From NCBI GenBank assembly GCA_905373295.1, contig CAJPSJ010000002.1, positions 1 to 20,844 on the forward strand: 20,844 bases of DNA, written 5' to 3'. Origin of the DNA: an uncultured Campylobacter sp. Lineage in GTDB: Bacteria; Campylobacterota; Campylobacteria; Campylobacterales; Campylobacteraceae. Within the stretch, counting starts at the first letter, position 1; each line of letters starts with the position of its first letter. The notes beneath the pieces were generated by a model. The model saw only the letters and a program-made list of their open reading frames with translations, was not told the DNA's origin and did no database searches. Shown piece by piece: positions 6,889-15,269 of the stretch. The translations under genes and the position numbers were made by a program.

Positions 6889-8052
6889 TTATCGCAAGCG
6901 ACTGCGAGCCCTCTTAATTTCGTTTCTGCAGATTTCATTAACCTGCTCCCCTTCGCTATTTCGCAAGATAACCTCGTAGTCCGTGATTTCGCGATCTTTG
7001 TTATACCCCTTGATATATCTGAATCTTGATAAAACTATTTTAAAGGATTCCACATCGTCTAAAGTGTATTTATCGCCGAGCTTGACGTAGTTAAAATTCT
7101 CGCTAGAAAGCGTCGAAAAATCGCTAAATTTTTGCTTTAAATTTAGCGTATAAATTGCCGTATGAGGCGTATCGTTATCGCAGCGGTTAAATTCGCTCTC
7201 ATCAAAGGCAAGCGCGAGGCAAATTTCATCTCCGCAGATTACCTTTATATCTTTAGCGCGACTGTTTATACGGATGGTCTGTCGCCAGCCCTCGCCCTCT
7301 ACCTCAAAGACATTGCGAGCGAGCTTTTTAGCTATTTCATCTCCGACATAGCCTTTGGCTTCTGGTTTATCAGCCCAACCAAGCGCAGAGTAGTTCTGCT
7401 TTTGCGGAAAATCCGCAAGCGGAGTTTGAAGCTCGCTTATAGCGTTTAAATTTTCCTCGGTGCCTTGTGGAGCCGCAAAAGAGGTGCCTCTCATAGAGTG
7501 TAGATTAAAGAAACCGATAAATTTCCTCACGACCTTATGCGCCGTTTGAGAAAATATCTTGGCTTCGTTTTCAAAAAGCGAAATATCGTAGATGCCGTAG
7601 CTATAATATCCAAGCTCTCTACTCACCCACCTTTCGTCCGGCGAACGATCGATCTCGTCGTATCCGTAGTAGCGCTCTGGCATATCTTTTTGTAGCAAAA
7701 AATCGTCGCTATCGCTGCCCCCATACCTAAGCCAAACTCCAAAATCGTCCTTAATGTATAGATAATCAAACTTCGCGCCTCCTGCGAATTTTTTCTCGCC
7801 TAGCCAAAATACGGGCCTTTTGTCTAGGCTCGGCAGAGCGGCGACGGGAGGCAAATTTTGTAGCTCTTTTTCAAATTTTTCATCGATATAATCGCAAGCG
7901 CTAGTGGGCATACTAGGATCGCAACCCTCGGGCGAATCGGATGAAAAAAGCAAATTTAAAATCACAAATATATATAGCACAAAAAGCACGCACGCAACGC
8001 TCACGACCAAGGCGGTAATTTTTAAAATTTTTATAAAAGTTTTCATGTCCAA
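6889..8052 (-). CDS. Unrecognised membrane-anchored protein
   Basis: I do not recognise this 387-residue protein. It has a short positively charged N-terminus and one strong hydrophobic segment at residues about 10-36. A polar remainder rich in Asp, Glu, Tyr and Phe follows, so an N-in anchor with most of the chain in the periplasm is likely. Four cysteines (44, 53 and two near 275-280) could form disulfides, and a further one (near residue 375) lies close to the C-terminus. The TTG start at 8052 is supported by GAGG 6 bases upstream; ATG at 8046 is the alternative. The gene stands alone between gene-poor spacers and reads more AT-rich than its neighbours. Together with the lack of an obvious family this could mean a lineage-specific or transferred gene. 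Confidence 0.75.
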   Translation of the reverse strand: MDMKTFIKILKITALVVSVACVLFVLYIFVILNLLFSSDSPEGCDPSMPTSACDYIDEKFEKELQNLPPVAALPSLDKRPVFWLGEKKFAGGAKFDYLYIKDDFGVWLRYGGSDSDDFLLQKDMPERYYGYDEIDRSPDERWVSRELGYYSYGIYDISLFENEAKIFSQTAHKVVRKFIGFFNLHSMRGTSFAAPQGTEENLNAISELQTPLADFPQKQNYSALGWADKPEAKGYVGDEIAKKLARNVFEVEGEGWRQTIRINSRAKDIKVICGDEICLALAFDESEFNRCDNDTPHTAIYTLNLKQKFSDFSTLSSENFNYVKLGDKYTLDDVESFKIVLSRFRYIKGYNKDREITDYEVILRNSEGEQVNEICRNEIKRARSRLR

Positions 8053-8694
8053 ATTTTACCTCGTTGCACCTAAAAAGCATAAAATTTTGCTTTAAATTTG
8101 AAATCCCCACGCATTATCTGCGCCTCGTCTGCCGCTTTGTTAAGGCTTTTTAGCGGCTCGCCTTTTTGTTTAGCAATATGACTTCGTAGTCTACAGGCTC
8201 GCACTCTAACCCGCATTTCTCTCGGCGATGGTTTGCGCAGCGTGCTAAATTTAACCTCGTGCGCTTTATCCGAGCCCTGGTTTAAATTTAAAATTTCAAA
8301 TCCGCGGCGAAATTTCACGCCTTAAATCAGAGCGGCTCCGTCGCGGAATTTAGCGAGCGCGCCTTAGTAAAATCCGCCGAAGCTCGGTGAAGCTCCACAC
8401 GAAATTTCAGGGCATGACGGCAAAGCGTCGCGGCTCGGCGATAAATACGGTGCGACGGCAAGGACAAATCTTAACGCCCTAAGTGCGAGCAAATTTAAAG
8501 CGCTCTTCAAGAGGCATTCGCAAAATTTTATATCGAGCGGTGCGTTCTAAATTTCAAATTCTACGGCGCTGAGTACGGCGCGCCCGCACCCTATCAAATT
8601 TAAAATTTCAAATCCGCGGCGAAATTCCGTGATATGACGGCAAAGCGTCGCGGGCCGGCGAGGAGTACGGCGCGACCGCGCCCTTTCGCCGCTA
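8053..8694. repeat. Gene-free spacer with mosaic duplicated blocks
   Basis: Block A is an exact 31-base repeat at 8284-8314 and 8596-8626 (312 apart). Block B begins ATGACGGCAAAGCGTCGCGG at 8414-8433 and 8634-8653 (220 apart) and its similarity extends about 25 bases further. Block C (GAGTACGGCGCG then CCGCRCCCT) lies at 8571-8592 and 8663-8684 (92 apart). The three offsets agree: 312 minus 220 is 92. This suggests a larger duplication followed by loss of a 92-base piece. I see no gene, and the 82-codon minus-strand frame at 8070-8318 has no recognisable features. Confidence 0.75.
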
Positions 8695-8910
8695 TCAGCA
8701 CTTGACGTTTTTTGCCTTGCTGTCTTGCATCGCGCGGAAAAATTCCGCCCTGCTTAGCGGGATTTCGTCCGGATGAGCGCTTCTGAAATGGCGCAGATAG
8801 CCCTCGTAATCGCCGAGCCCGATGAGCGGCGCAAGTGCGGCATCCGCGCGCGCCAAAAACCTCGCCACTGCCTTCGGGGCTGCGAGCGGATTAAATTTAA
8901 ACTTTTTCAT
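8695..8910 (-). CDS. ybdD: YbdD/YjiX family small protein (DUF466)
   Basis: This 71-residue protein has the family core GDYEGYLRHFRSAHPDEIPLS then EFFRAMQD (roughly residues 33-63) and a C-terminal cysteine. YbdD and YjiX are the small partners encoded next to CstA and BtsT in E. coli; how they help the transporter is not well established. ATG 8910 was chosen because it sits inside the end of cstA, overlapping by 14 bases, with AGGGGCG upstream; a longer frame extends to 9042 but only by reading through cstA. The overlap implies translational coupling with cstA. Confidence 0.88.
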   Translation of the reverse strand: MKKFKFNPLAAPKAVARFLARADAALAPLIGLGDYEGYLRHFRSAHPDEIPLSRAEFFRAMQDSKAKNVKC

Positions 8911-10978
8911 AAACGCCCCTATCCACGTACTCGCTTTCCGCCAGCTTAAAATATCCCTCGCTCGCGCCGCCTTTTGAAATTTTAAGGCACATTCGGATCG
9001 TTTGTACGATGACGACGATCGTAACAATGACGAAAAGAGCACATAGCACGGCGTCGATGACGTTATTTCTGATGATAGCCTGCGCCTTTTCGATCGCCGC
9101 GGGATCGCTTAGGCTAGCAAGCTTGGCGGCGGTGTTTTGCGCGATAGCCACGTGGCTTACAGCGTCGTGCACGCGCTCGCCGTTAGCCGGCATCAACTTC
9201 AAGATCGCCGCATAAAGCGTGGTTATAAGCACCCAAATCGCAGGAGCGATCGTGACGAAGGCGTATTTTTGCTTGCCCATTTTAAAAAGCACCACCGTCG
9301 CAAGCAGCAACGCGATGCCCGCGAGCATCTGATTGGACGCGCCGAAAAGCGGCCACAGCGTGTAAATTCCGCCCATAGGATCGGTAACACCGCTGTAGAG
9401 CAGATAGCCCCAGCCCGCCACGCAGATCACCGTCGCGATGATGCCGTAGAGGAAATTTTTGGTATCGGAGAATGGCTTATAGACGTTGCCTAAAATTTCT
9501 TGCACCATAAAGCGCCCCGTGCGCGTGCCCGCATCGACCGCGGTCAGAATAAACAGCGCCTCAAATAAAATCGCAAAGTGGTACCAAAACGCCATCAGCT
9601 CCTTGCCGCCGATGATCTGATGCAGTAGCATCGTTAGCCCCATCGCAAAGGTAGGAGCGCCGCCCGTGCGGCTCATCATCGTGGTTTCGCCGACGTTTGA
9701 AGCCAAGGCACCGATCTGCTCGGGCGTAATGCTAAATCCGATAGAATTTATATACGCGGCGGCGCTTACCGCGTCTTTGCCCAGTACTGCGGCGGGCGAG
9801 TTGATAGCGAAGTATTCGCCCGGGCTTAGGATGCACGCAGCCACAAGCGCCATTACGCCCACGAGGCTTTCCATAAGCATCGAGCCGTAGCCGATGAAAA
9901 GAGTGTGAGTTTCGCGCTCGACCATCTTCGGCGTCGTGCCGCTGGAGATCAGCGCGTGAAAGCCCGAGATCGCGCCGCATGCGATAGTGATAAACAAAAA
10001 CGGAAATATCGGACCTGCGAAAACAGGACCCGTGCCGTCGATAAATTTCGTCGTAGCGGGCATTTTAAGCTCGGGCGCGACGAAAATTATCGCGACCGCC
10101 ATGCCGATGATAACGCCGAGCTTAAGGAAGGTGCTCAGATAATCGCGCGGCGCGAGCAGCAGCCACACGGGCAAGATCGCCGCAATAAAGCCGTAGCCGA
10201 TCGTAAGAAGCGCGAGCGTCTCGCCCTTTAGCGAAAAGACGCCGTGCCAGTACGGATCGATCGCCACGTAATGCCCGCCCCAAAGCGAAAGCATCAGCAA
10301 AATAAAGCCGATGATCGATGCCTCGCTGACCTTGCCCGGGCGCAAGAACCTCATATAAACTCCCATAAATACGGCGATCGGTATCGTCATCGCGATCGTA
10401 AAAAGCCCCCACGGCGAGTTCGCGAGCGCCTTTACGACGACCATCGCCAAAATCGCCACGATGATCAGCATGATGAAAAAAATTCCGATCATCGCGATGC
10501 CGCCCGTGAGCTTGCCCATCTCCTCTTTGATCATCTCGCCGAGGCTCTTGCCGCCGCGTCGCGTAGATAGCACGAGCACGATGAAATCATGCACCGCGCC
10601 TGCGAGCACGACGCCTACCAAAAGCCAAATGGTACCGGGCAGATAGCCCATCTGTGCGGCCACTACCGGGCCTACGAGCGGTCCGGCGCCCGCTATAGCG
10701 GCGAAATGGTGGCCGAAAAGGACGTATTTGTTCGTAGGAACGTAATCGCGTCCGTCGTTTCGGATCACCGCAGGAGTCGCGCGGCGATCGTCTAACTCAA
10801 AGACGCGATACGCGATAAAGCGCCCGTAGAAGGTGTATCCGATCAGATAGATGCACGCGCTGGCCACTACGAGCCAGACAGCGCTGATGCTCTCGCCCTT
10901 ATTTAGCGCAAGCACGCCGAAACACCACGCCCCTATGACGGCGACCGCCGCCCAAAGGATCTTTTGCCAAAATTTCAT
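8897..10978 (-). CDS. cstA: CstA family carbon starvation / peptide-pyruvate transporter
   Basis: A 693-residue integral membrane protein with many hydrophobic segments and the hallmark CstA stretches: GRDYVPTNKYVLFGHHFAAIAGAGPLVGP (near residues 75-103), then LLVGVVLAGAVHDFIVL, and GGAPTFAMGLTMLLHQ (near 440). The family includes the E. coli starvation-induced peptide transporter CstA and the pyruvate/proton symporter BtsT. In C. jejuni CstA has been linked to peptide use. Substrate here is therefore peptides or pyruvate. ATG 10978 has AAGGAG 5 bases upstream; the GTG at 10984 overlaps that site and is less likely. It overlaps ybdD downstream. Its promoter should lie in the divergent region up to 11536, where TATAAA can be read on the minus strand near 11095-11100. 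Confidence 0.95.
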   Translation of the reverse strand: MKFWQKILWAAVAVIGAWCFGVLALNKGESISAVWLVVASACIYLIGYTFYGRFIAYRVFELDDRRATPAVIRNDGRDYVPTNKYVLFGHHFAAIAGAGPLVGPVVAAQMGYLPGTIWLLVGVVLAGAVHDFIVLVLSTRRGGKSLGEMIKEEMGKLTGGIAMIGIFFIMLIIVAILAMVVVKALANSPWGLFTIAMTIPIAVFMGVYMRFLRPGKVSEASIIGFILLMLSLWGGHYVAIDPYWHGVFSLKGETLALLTIGYGFIAAILPVWLLLAPRDYLSTFLKLGVIIGMAVAIIFVAPELKMPATTKFIDGTGPVFAGPIFPFLFITIACGAISGFHALISSGTTPKMVERETHTLFIGYGSMLMESLVGVMALVAACILSPGEYFAINSPAAVLGKDAVSAAAYINSIGFSITPEQIGALASNVGETTMMSRTGGAPTFAMGLTMLLHQIIGGKELMAFWYHFAILFEALFILTAVDAGTRTGRFMVQEILGNVYKPFSDTKNFLYGIIATVICVAGWGYLLYSGVTDPMGGIYTLWPLFGASNQMLAGIALLLATVVLFKMGKQKYAFVTIAPAIWVLITTLYAAILKLMPANGERVHDAVSHVAIAQNTAAKLASLSDPAAIEKAQAIIRNNVIDAVLCALFVIVTIVVIVQTIRMCLKISKGGASEGYFKLAESEYVDRGVYEKV

Positions 10979-11351
10979 GCTCACTCCTTAAAGCTTAGCG
11001 AGCGGCTTTGGCGCAATTCGTCGTTTAACAAAACGGCTTACGCCTTTAAAGCGGGGCTCGTTAAATAAAATTTAGTGCGTATTTTATCGGCGTTTTTATA
11101 ATTTAAAGCTGAATCGCGAAATTAAAAAGAGCTCTTTCGGCGTTTAAATTTAATGCCTAAATTTTGAATTTCAAATTTAAATAGGCGGCTTGGAGACGCG
11201 CGAAATTTTAATATTTAATCGCCCTAAATTTAACTCCGCAGCTCTTAGCCGTTACGGAATTTATCGCGGTTTAAGAAATCAAGCGATAAAATCCCATGAT
11301 AACGATTTTAATTTCTTAATAAAAATCGCGAATACTTTTAGGAGGAAATTT
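10979..11351. promoter_or_regulatory. Divergent regulatory region between cstA and the heme operon
   Basis: This AT-rich region must hold promoters for both directions. A perfect TATAAT occurs on the plus strand at 11097-11102, and the overlapping reverse reads TATAAA for cstA. The right part contains the leader inverted repeats listed separately. An in-frame extension from TTG 11190 into the small ORF at 11352 has no ribosome binding site and I do not call it. Confidence 0.45.
11271..11328 (+). promoter_or_regulatory. Leader inverted repeats, possible RNA switch or Fur-type operator
   Basis: One fold pairs TTAAGAAAT (11271-11279) with ATTTCTTAA (11311-11319), and inside it TAAAATC (11287-11293) with GATTTTA (11304-11310), leaving a 10-base loop and a 7-base bulge. 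A competing pair is CGATTTT (11303-11309) with AAAATCG (11322-11328), which uses the same bases. TGATAACGATTTTAA (11298-11312) resembles part of a Fur box. The element lies just upstream of a strong AGGAGG. In such AT-rich DNA some pairing is expected by chance. Confidence 0.4.
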
Positions 11352-11540
11352 ATGCCGGATCAGGTGTGCGGCTACGTACTTTTTCGCGCTGATATCAAAA
11401 GCTATGCAAGCTTCAAAAATAATTGCGCCAGCCGCGAGAATTTCATAAATTCCGCGCGCATAAATTCCTGGCACCGCTTAAATTTTAAAAATATCCGCCG
11501 CGACGAAATCTGCGCGTATAGTTCGCCTGGTGGGCTATGA
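11352..11540 (+). CDS. Possible small leader ORF coupled to the heme operon
   Basis: A 62-codon frame starts at an ATG preceded by TAGGAGGAAATTT, the strongest Shine-Dalgarno in this region. It ends with a TGA that overlaps the ATG of the permease gene (ATGA). The peptide starts MPDQVCGYVLFRADIKSY, has no signal peptide or membrane segment, and matches nothing I know. It may be a leader peptide that delivers ribosomes to the permease start, whose own site is weak. It could also be the remnant of a former first gene, or a chance frame. Confidence 0.4.
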   Translation: MPDQVCGYVLFRADIKSYASFKNNCASRENFINSARINSWHRLNFKNIRRDEICAYSSPGGL

Positions 11541-12505
11541 GCTTTAAATTTTATCTCTTTCTAATCGTAGCTTTTATATTGCTTGCTTTAGTAGCCGTAA
11601 GTAGCGGCGGGGCGGGCATTTCGCTGGGCGATGTCGCAAAATTTTTCACCTTCGGCGAGATAGATGAGACCAAACAGCTCATCTTGCTGCAAATGCGTCT
11701 GCCGCGCCTCGTGCTTGGAATTTTAATAGGCGCGCTGCTGGCAACTTCGGGAGTGGTGGTGCAAAGCGTATTTTTGAACCCGCTTGCGGATCCCTACATC
11801 ATCGGTATTGCTTCGGCAGCGACTTTCGGCGCGGTCATAGCTTACCTGCTGGGGCTTAGCGACGTTTTTTACGGAATTTTCGCGTTTTTGGCCGCCAGCG
11901 GGCTTTCACTCGTAATCTTTAAGCTCGCAGCCCATACTCGCTCGATCTCTACTCTGCTGATCGTAGGCATCGCCGTATCGTCGTTTTTGGGCGCATTTAC
12001 CTCTTTCGCGGTCTATCTCATCGGAGAGGATAGCTTTAGGATTACGGCGTGGATGATGGGCTATCTAGGTGGCGCAAACTGGCAAAAGATCGCGCTTTTA
12101 CTGCCGCCGCTGCTGTTTTGCATGGCGTATTTTTACGCGAAGCGCCACGAGCTAAATATCATCTTAAACGGCGACGAGGAGGCGAAATCGCTGGGGCTCA
12201 ACGTCGAGAAGTCCAAAAAGAGCCTACTCATCGTCTCCTCGCTCATCATCGGCTTTTCGGTCGCATTTACGGGGATGATAGGCTTCGTGGGGCTCATCAT
12301 TCCGCACACGCTTCGCATGGCGCTTCATACGGCGAGCAACGCCGTGCTGATCCCCGCTAGCGCGCTTACCGGCGGAGTTTTTTTGGTTTTTTGCGACGTA
12401 ATCGCTAAAAACGCCCTCTCGCCGGTAGAAATTCCGATCGGCGTGGTGACCTCCTTTTTCGGCGCGCCCTTTTTTCTATACCTCGCGTTTAGGAAGCATG
12501 CATGA
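11537..12505 (+). CDS. chuB: FecCD-type ABC transporter permease, heme/iron uptake (ChuB-like)
   Basis: A 322-residue inner-membrane permease of the BtuC/FecCD/HmuU type with about nine or ten membrane segments. Recognisable motifs are RLPRLVLGILIGALLATSGVVVQSVFLNPLADPYIIG (about residues 54-90), with the family-typical R.PR, G..Q and NPLA.P. Near the C-terminus are GFVGLIIPHTLRM, the cytoplasmic helix that contacts the ATPase, and the SPVEIPIGVVTSFFGAPFFLYL end. It would move heme or another iron chelate from the periplasm inward. The start overlaps the stop of the upstream small ORF, and the stop overlaps the ATPase start by 4 bases (ATGA). The family also carries siderophores and cobalamin. 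Heme is inferred from the downstream radical SAM gene. Confidence 0.9.
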   Translation: MSFKFYLFLIVAFILLALVAVSSGGAGISLGDVAKFFTFGEIDETKQLILLQMRLPRLVLGILIGALLATSGVVVQSVFLNPLADPYIIGIASAATFGAVIAYLLGLSDVFYGIFAFLAASGLSLVIFKLAAHTRSISTLLIVGIAVSSFLGAFTSFAVYLIGEDSFRITAWMMGYLGGANWQKIALLLPPLLFCMAYFYAKRHELNIILNGDEEAKSLGLNVEKSKKSLLIVSSLIIGFSVAFTGMIGFVGLIIPHTLRMALHTASNAVLIPASALTGGVFLVFCDVIAKNALSPVEIPIGVVTSFFGAPFFLYLAFRKHA

Positions 12506-13275
12506 AAATTTCAGCGCTAAACTTCAGCTACGGCAAGCGGGCGATCTTGCGAGGCATAGAGTTAAATTTAAAGCGGGGGAAATTTTACGGGATTTTGGGT
12601 CCTAACGGCTGCGGCAAAAGCACCTTGCTAAAAAACATATTGCAAATTTTAAAGCCCGCAAGCGGGGTCATCGAAATAAACGGCAAAAAGGCAAGCGAAT
12701 ATAGCCTCAAAGAGCTTGCCGCACTTATCGGCTTCGTGCCGCAAAAAACGGCCCTCGCAGCCGCGCTGAACGTGAATGAAATTTTACTTGCGGGCAGATT
12801 TTGCCGCCTAAAAAGTGCATTTAGCGGCTACGATGCGAGCGATCACGCTAAAGTGGAGCAAATGGCAGAGCTTTTGGACGTGAAAAAATTTTTAAATCGC
12901 AGCGCGTTTGAGCTAAGCGGCGGGGAGTTCGGGCGCGTGCTACTTGCCAGAGCGCTCGTAAGCGAGCCTGAAATTTTACTGCTCGATGAGCCCACGGGCG
13001 CGCTTGATATGAACTACGCGATTGAGGCGATGAGGATCTGCGAAAATTTAACCAAAACTCTAAATTTAACTAGCGTCATCGTGCTGCACGATCTAAATTT
13101 AGCCTCGCTTTTTTGCGATGAAATTTTGATGCTAAAAGAGGGCGCAGTTAGGTATCGCGGCAGCGCAAGCGAGCTTTTTACGCCGCAGATCATAAAAGAA
13201 ATTTACGGCTTTGACGCCCTGATAGTCGAAAATTTAGGAACTAAATTTATCTTACCGCAAAAGGAGAAAATGTGA
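12502..13275 (+). CDS. chuC: ABC transporter ATPase, heme/iron uptake (ChuC-like)
   Basis: A 257-residue ATP-binding subunit that powers the adjoining permease. Walker A GPNGCGKST is at residues 33-41, a Q-loop at GFVPQK (about 90), the signature LSGGEFGRVLLARAL near 138-152, Walker B ILLLDEPT with D-loop GALD (about 158-170), and the H-loop VLHD near 194. The signature has EFGRV where most relatives of this family have E.QRV or ERQRV, a mild deviation. The start has AGGA 7 bases upstream and overlaps the permease stop; the end overlaps the binding-protein gene. Confidence 0.93.
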   Translation: MKISALNFSYGKRAILRGIELNLKRGKFYGILGPNGCGKSTLLKNILQILKPASGVIEINGKKASEYSLKELAALIGFVPQKTALAAALNVNEILLAGRFCRLKSAFSGYDASDHAKVEQMAELLDVKKFLNRSAFELSGGEFGRVLLARALVSEPEILLLDEPTGALDMNYAIEAMRICENLTKTLNLTSVIVLHDLNLASLFCDEILMLKEGAVRYRGSASELFTPQIIKEIYGFDALIVENLGTKFILPQKEKM

Positions 13276-14054
13276 AAAAAATTCTTATAGCTTTGCTTTC
13301 GGCGAGTTTTGCGCTCGCCAAAGGCCTGGTAGTGCTCGACCCCGCCGCAGTCGAGATCATCTACGCTTTGGGAGCGCAGGATCAGATCGCTGCGATCTCA
13401 ACTACCTCGATGAGCAAGATCCGCCCGGAGGCAGAAACCGCGAAACTGCCTAGCGTAGGCACCTACGTCAAGCCGAATATGGAAAAAATCGTCGAGCTTA
13501 AGCCCGATCTGGTTATCACGAGCTTTCACTCAGCGGGCGTTAGCGAGAATCTGCAAAAGCTAGGGCTTAAGAGCCTTGCGATGGATGCGAACTCCACCGC
13601 AGAGATCTGCCAAAACGTAAAGAAGGTCGCCGCAATCGTAAAAAAAGAGAGCGAGGCGGATAAAATTTGCGCGCAGATGGATGGAATTTTTGCAGACAAA
13701 CCCGCTCTTCGCGGCAAAAAAGTAGCGCTATTTTTCGGTTCAAACGCCACTATGGCTTTTAACGACAAAACCCTAGTAGGCGATATTTTCGCTCGCCTAG
13801 GCGCCAAAAATATCGCAGACGGCCTAAAAGGCAGCACGCCTTCGGTATCTGCCGAATATATCCTCGAGCAAAACCCCGATATAATCGTCGTCGTGGGCGG
13901 CGAGACGGTGGATTTTTTAAAGGCAAATCCGATTCTTAGAAATACCAAAGCGGTAAAATCGGGCAAAATTTTAAAAGCTCCGACGCTCATCCTGCGGGGC
14001 AGCCCGCAGATCGGCGAGACGGTGGATGAAATTTACGCAGAGGCAACGAAATAG
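13272..14054 (+). CDS. chuD: Periplasmic heme/metal-chelate binding protein (ChuD/HmuT-like)
   Basis: A 260-residue class III binding protein (BtuF/HmuT fold). Residues 1-16 form a Sec signal peptide (MKKILIALLSASFALA). The mature part begins with the usual RLVVLDPAAVEIIYALG-like strand and helix, followed by VGTYVKPNMEKIVELKPDLVI and a C-terminal PQIGETVDEIY. No cysteine sits at the signal cleavage site, so it is soluble rather than a lipoprotein. It should capture heme after outer-membrane passage and dock on the ChuB-like permease. The start is GTG, with AAGGAG 5 bases upstream, overlapping the ATPase stop. No TonB-dependent receptor gene lies in this cluster. Confidence 0.9.
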   Translation: MKKILIALLSASFALAKGLVVLDPAAVEIIYALGAQDQIAAISTTSMSKIRPEAETAKLPSVGTYVKPNMEKIVELKPDLVITSFHSAGVSENLQKLGLKSLAMDANSTAEICQNVKKVAAIVKKESEADKICAQMDGIFADKPALRGKKVALFFGSNATMAFNDKTLVGDIFARLGAKNIADGLKGSTPSVSAEYILEQNPDIIVVVGGETVDFLKANPILRNTKAVKSGKILKAPTLILRGSPQIGETVDEIYAEATK

Positions 14055-15269
14055 ATGTTTAAAGAACGCATTAAATCCCACCATCGCTCCAAGCTTTTCG
14101 AGAGCGTCTCCGCGAGCGAAAACGAGCTGTTCGACGCGCTGGAGCAACCCGCCAAAGACAGCGACTGCGTGATCTATCTGCATGTGCCCTTTTGCGACAA
14201 CATCTGCTCGTTTTGTTCGATGATGCGCTCCAAACTCGGCGACGAGCTGGACGAATACGCTAAATTTTTGATCCGCCAGATCAAAGACTACGGCGAAATG
14301 CCCTATTTCGATACCAAAAGCGTTAAAAGCATCTACTTCGGCGGCGGCACGCCGAGCGTCTTTAGCGAGACGCACTTCGAAAAGGTTCTAGGCGCGCTGC
14401 ATAAAAATTTCAAGATCGCGGACGACTGCGAGATCAGCATAGAGACCACCCTGCATAATCTAGATACGCAAAAAGCGCTCGCTCTGCAAAGCTTCGGCGT
14501 AAACCGCTTTAGTATCGGCGTGCAGACCTTCAGCAGACAGGGGCGCGCGCTTTTAAACCGCGTGCATAAGCCCGCTCGCGCAATCGAGCGACTGAAGGAT
14601 CTTAGAGAAAAATTTGACGGCATGCTCTGCTGCGACATCATCTACAACTTCCCGAACGAAAGCGTGGAGGAAGCGATCGCAGACGCGCGCTACGTAAATG
14701 AGCTAGGTCTAGATAGCGCTAGCTTTTACTCGCTGATGTTTTTCGAAGGCTCGGAGCTATCCAAAAAGATCGACACCTCCTACTACGATCTGCCGACTGA
14801 TAAAAAGCTGCACCACGCTTTCGCGGAGGCGCTGCTTGGAAGCGGGAATTTCGAGGTTTTGGAGCTTACCAAGCTTGCTCGAAAAGGTCGCGACAACTAC
14901 GGCTACATCAAGCTAAGCCACAAGGGCACGGATATCCTGCCTATCGGCAACGGCGCGGGCGGACACGTAGCAGGCTTCGGAATTTACGGCGTGTCGGGGC
15001 ACAAGATGATCTCGCGAATCGATGAGCGCGAGGCAAAATATAGCGTGCTAAACAACCTGTTTCAATACCCGATCGTAAGCTTAAACGAGCTAAAAGAGGC
15101 TCTGAGTGCGAGCATTTACGACGAAGCGGTGCAAAAGCTCAAAGAATTTCAAAGTTGGGGGCTTTTGGAGCTTAAGGATGAAAAATCGGTCTTGAACTTG
15201 GACGGAATTTTTTGGGGCAACAACATCAACGAAGAGATAGCAAACATCATTAGAAAGGACTTTGTATGA
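14055..15269 (+). CDS. hutW: HutW/ChuW/HmuW-like radical SAM enzyme, anaerobic heme degradation
   Basis: A 404-residue radical SAM protein of the HemN/HemW superfamily. The cluster motif C-x3-C-x2-C is present as CDNICSFC (Cys47, Cys51, Cys54), preceded by YLHVPF; SAM-binding FGGGTPS lies at 95-101, followed by the SIGVQTFS block near 152-159. Characterised relatives (E. coli ChuW, F. nucleatum HmuW) open heme without oxygen through a SAM-dependent methyl transfer, giving a linear tetrapyrrole (anaerobilin) and free iron. ATG follows the binding-protein stop directly, with only a weak, distant GAGG, so translation probably depends on coupling. The downstream flavodoxin starts within its last codons. 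HemW or HemN are the alternatives, but import genes upstream and a flavodoxin downstream favour heme breakdown. The exact product is not shown by sequence. Confidence 0.85.
   Translation: MFKERIKSHHRSKLFESVSASENELFDALEQPAKDSDCVIYLHVPFCDNICSFCSMMRSKLGDELDEYAKFLIRQIKDYGEMPYFDTKSVKSIYFGGGTPSVFSETHFEKVLGALHKNFKIADDCEISIETTLHNLDTQKALALQSFGVNRFSIGVQTFSRQGRALLNRVHKPARAIERLKDLREKFDGMLCCDIIYNFPNESVEEAIADARYVNELGLDSASFYSLMFFEGSELSKKIDTSYYDLPTDKKLHHAFAEALLGSGNFEVLELTKLARKGRDNYGYIKLSHKGTDILPIGNGAGGHVAGFGIYGVSGHKMISRIDEREAKYSVLNNLFQYPIVSLNELKEALSASIYDEAVQKLKEFQSWGLLELKDEKSVLNLDGIFWGNNINEEIANIIRKDFV

Noticed and set aside
10985..11536. A cobalamin or other known riboswitch in front of the BtuCD-like transporter genes
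   Set aside because: I could not find the conserved boxes of cobalamin, TPP or FMN riboswitches, and the downstream genes fit heme better than cobalamin.
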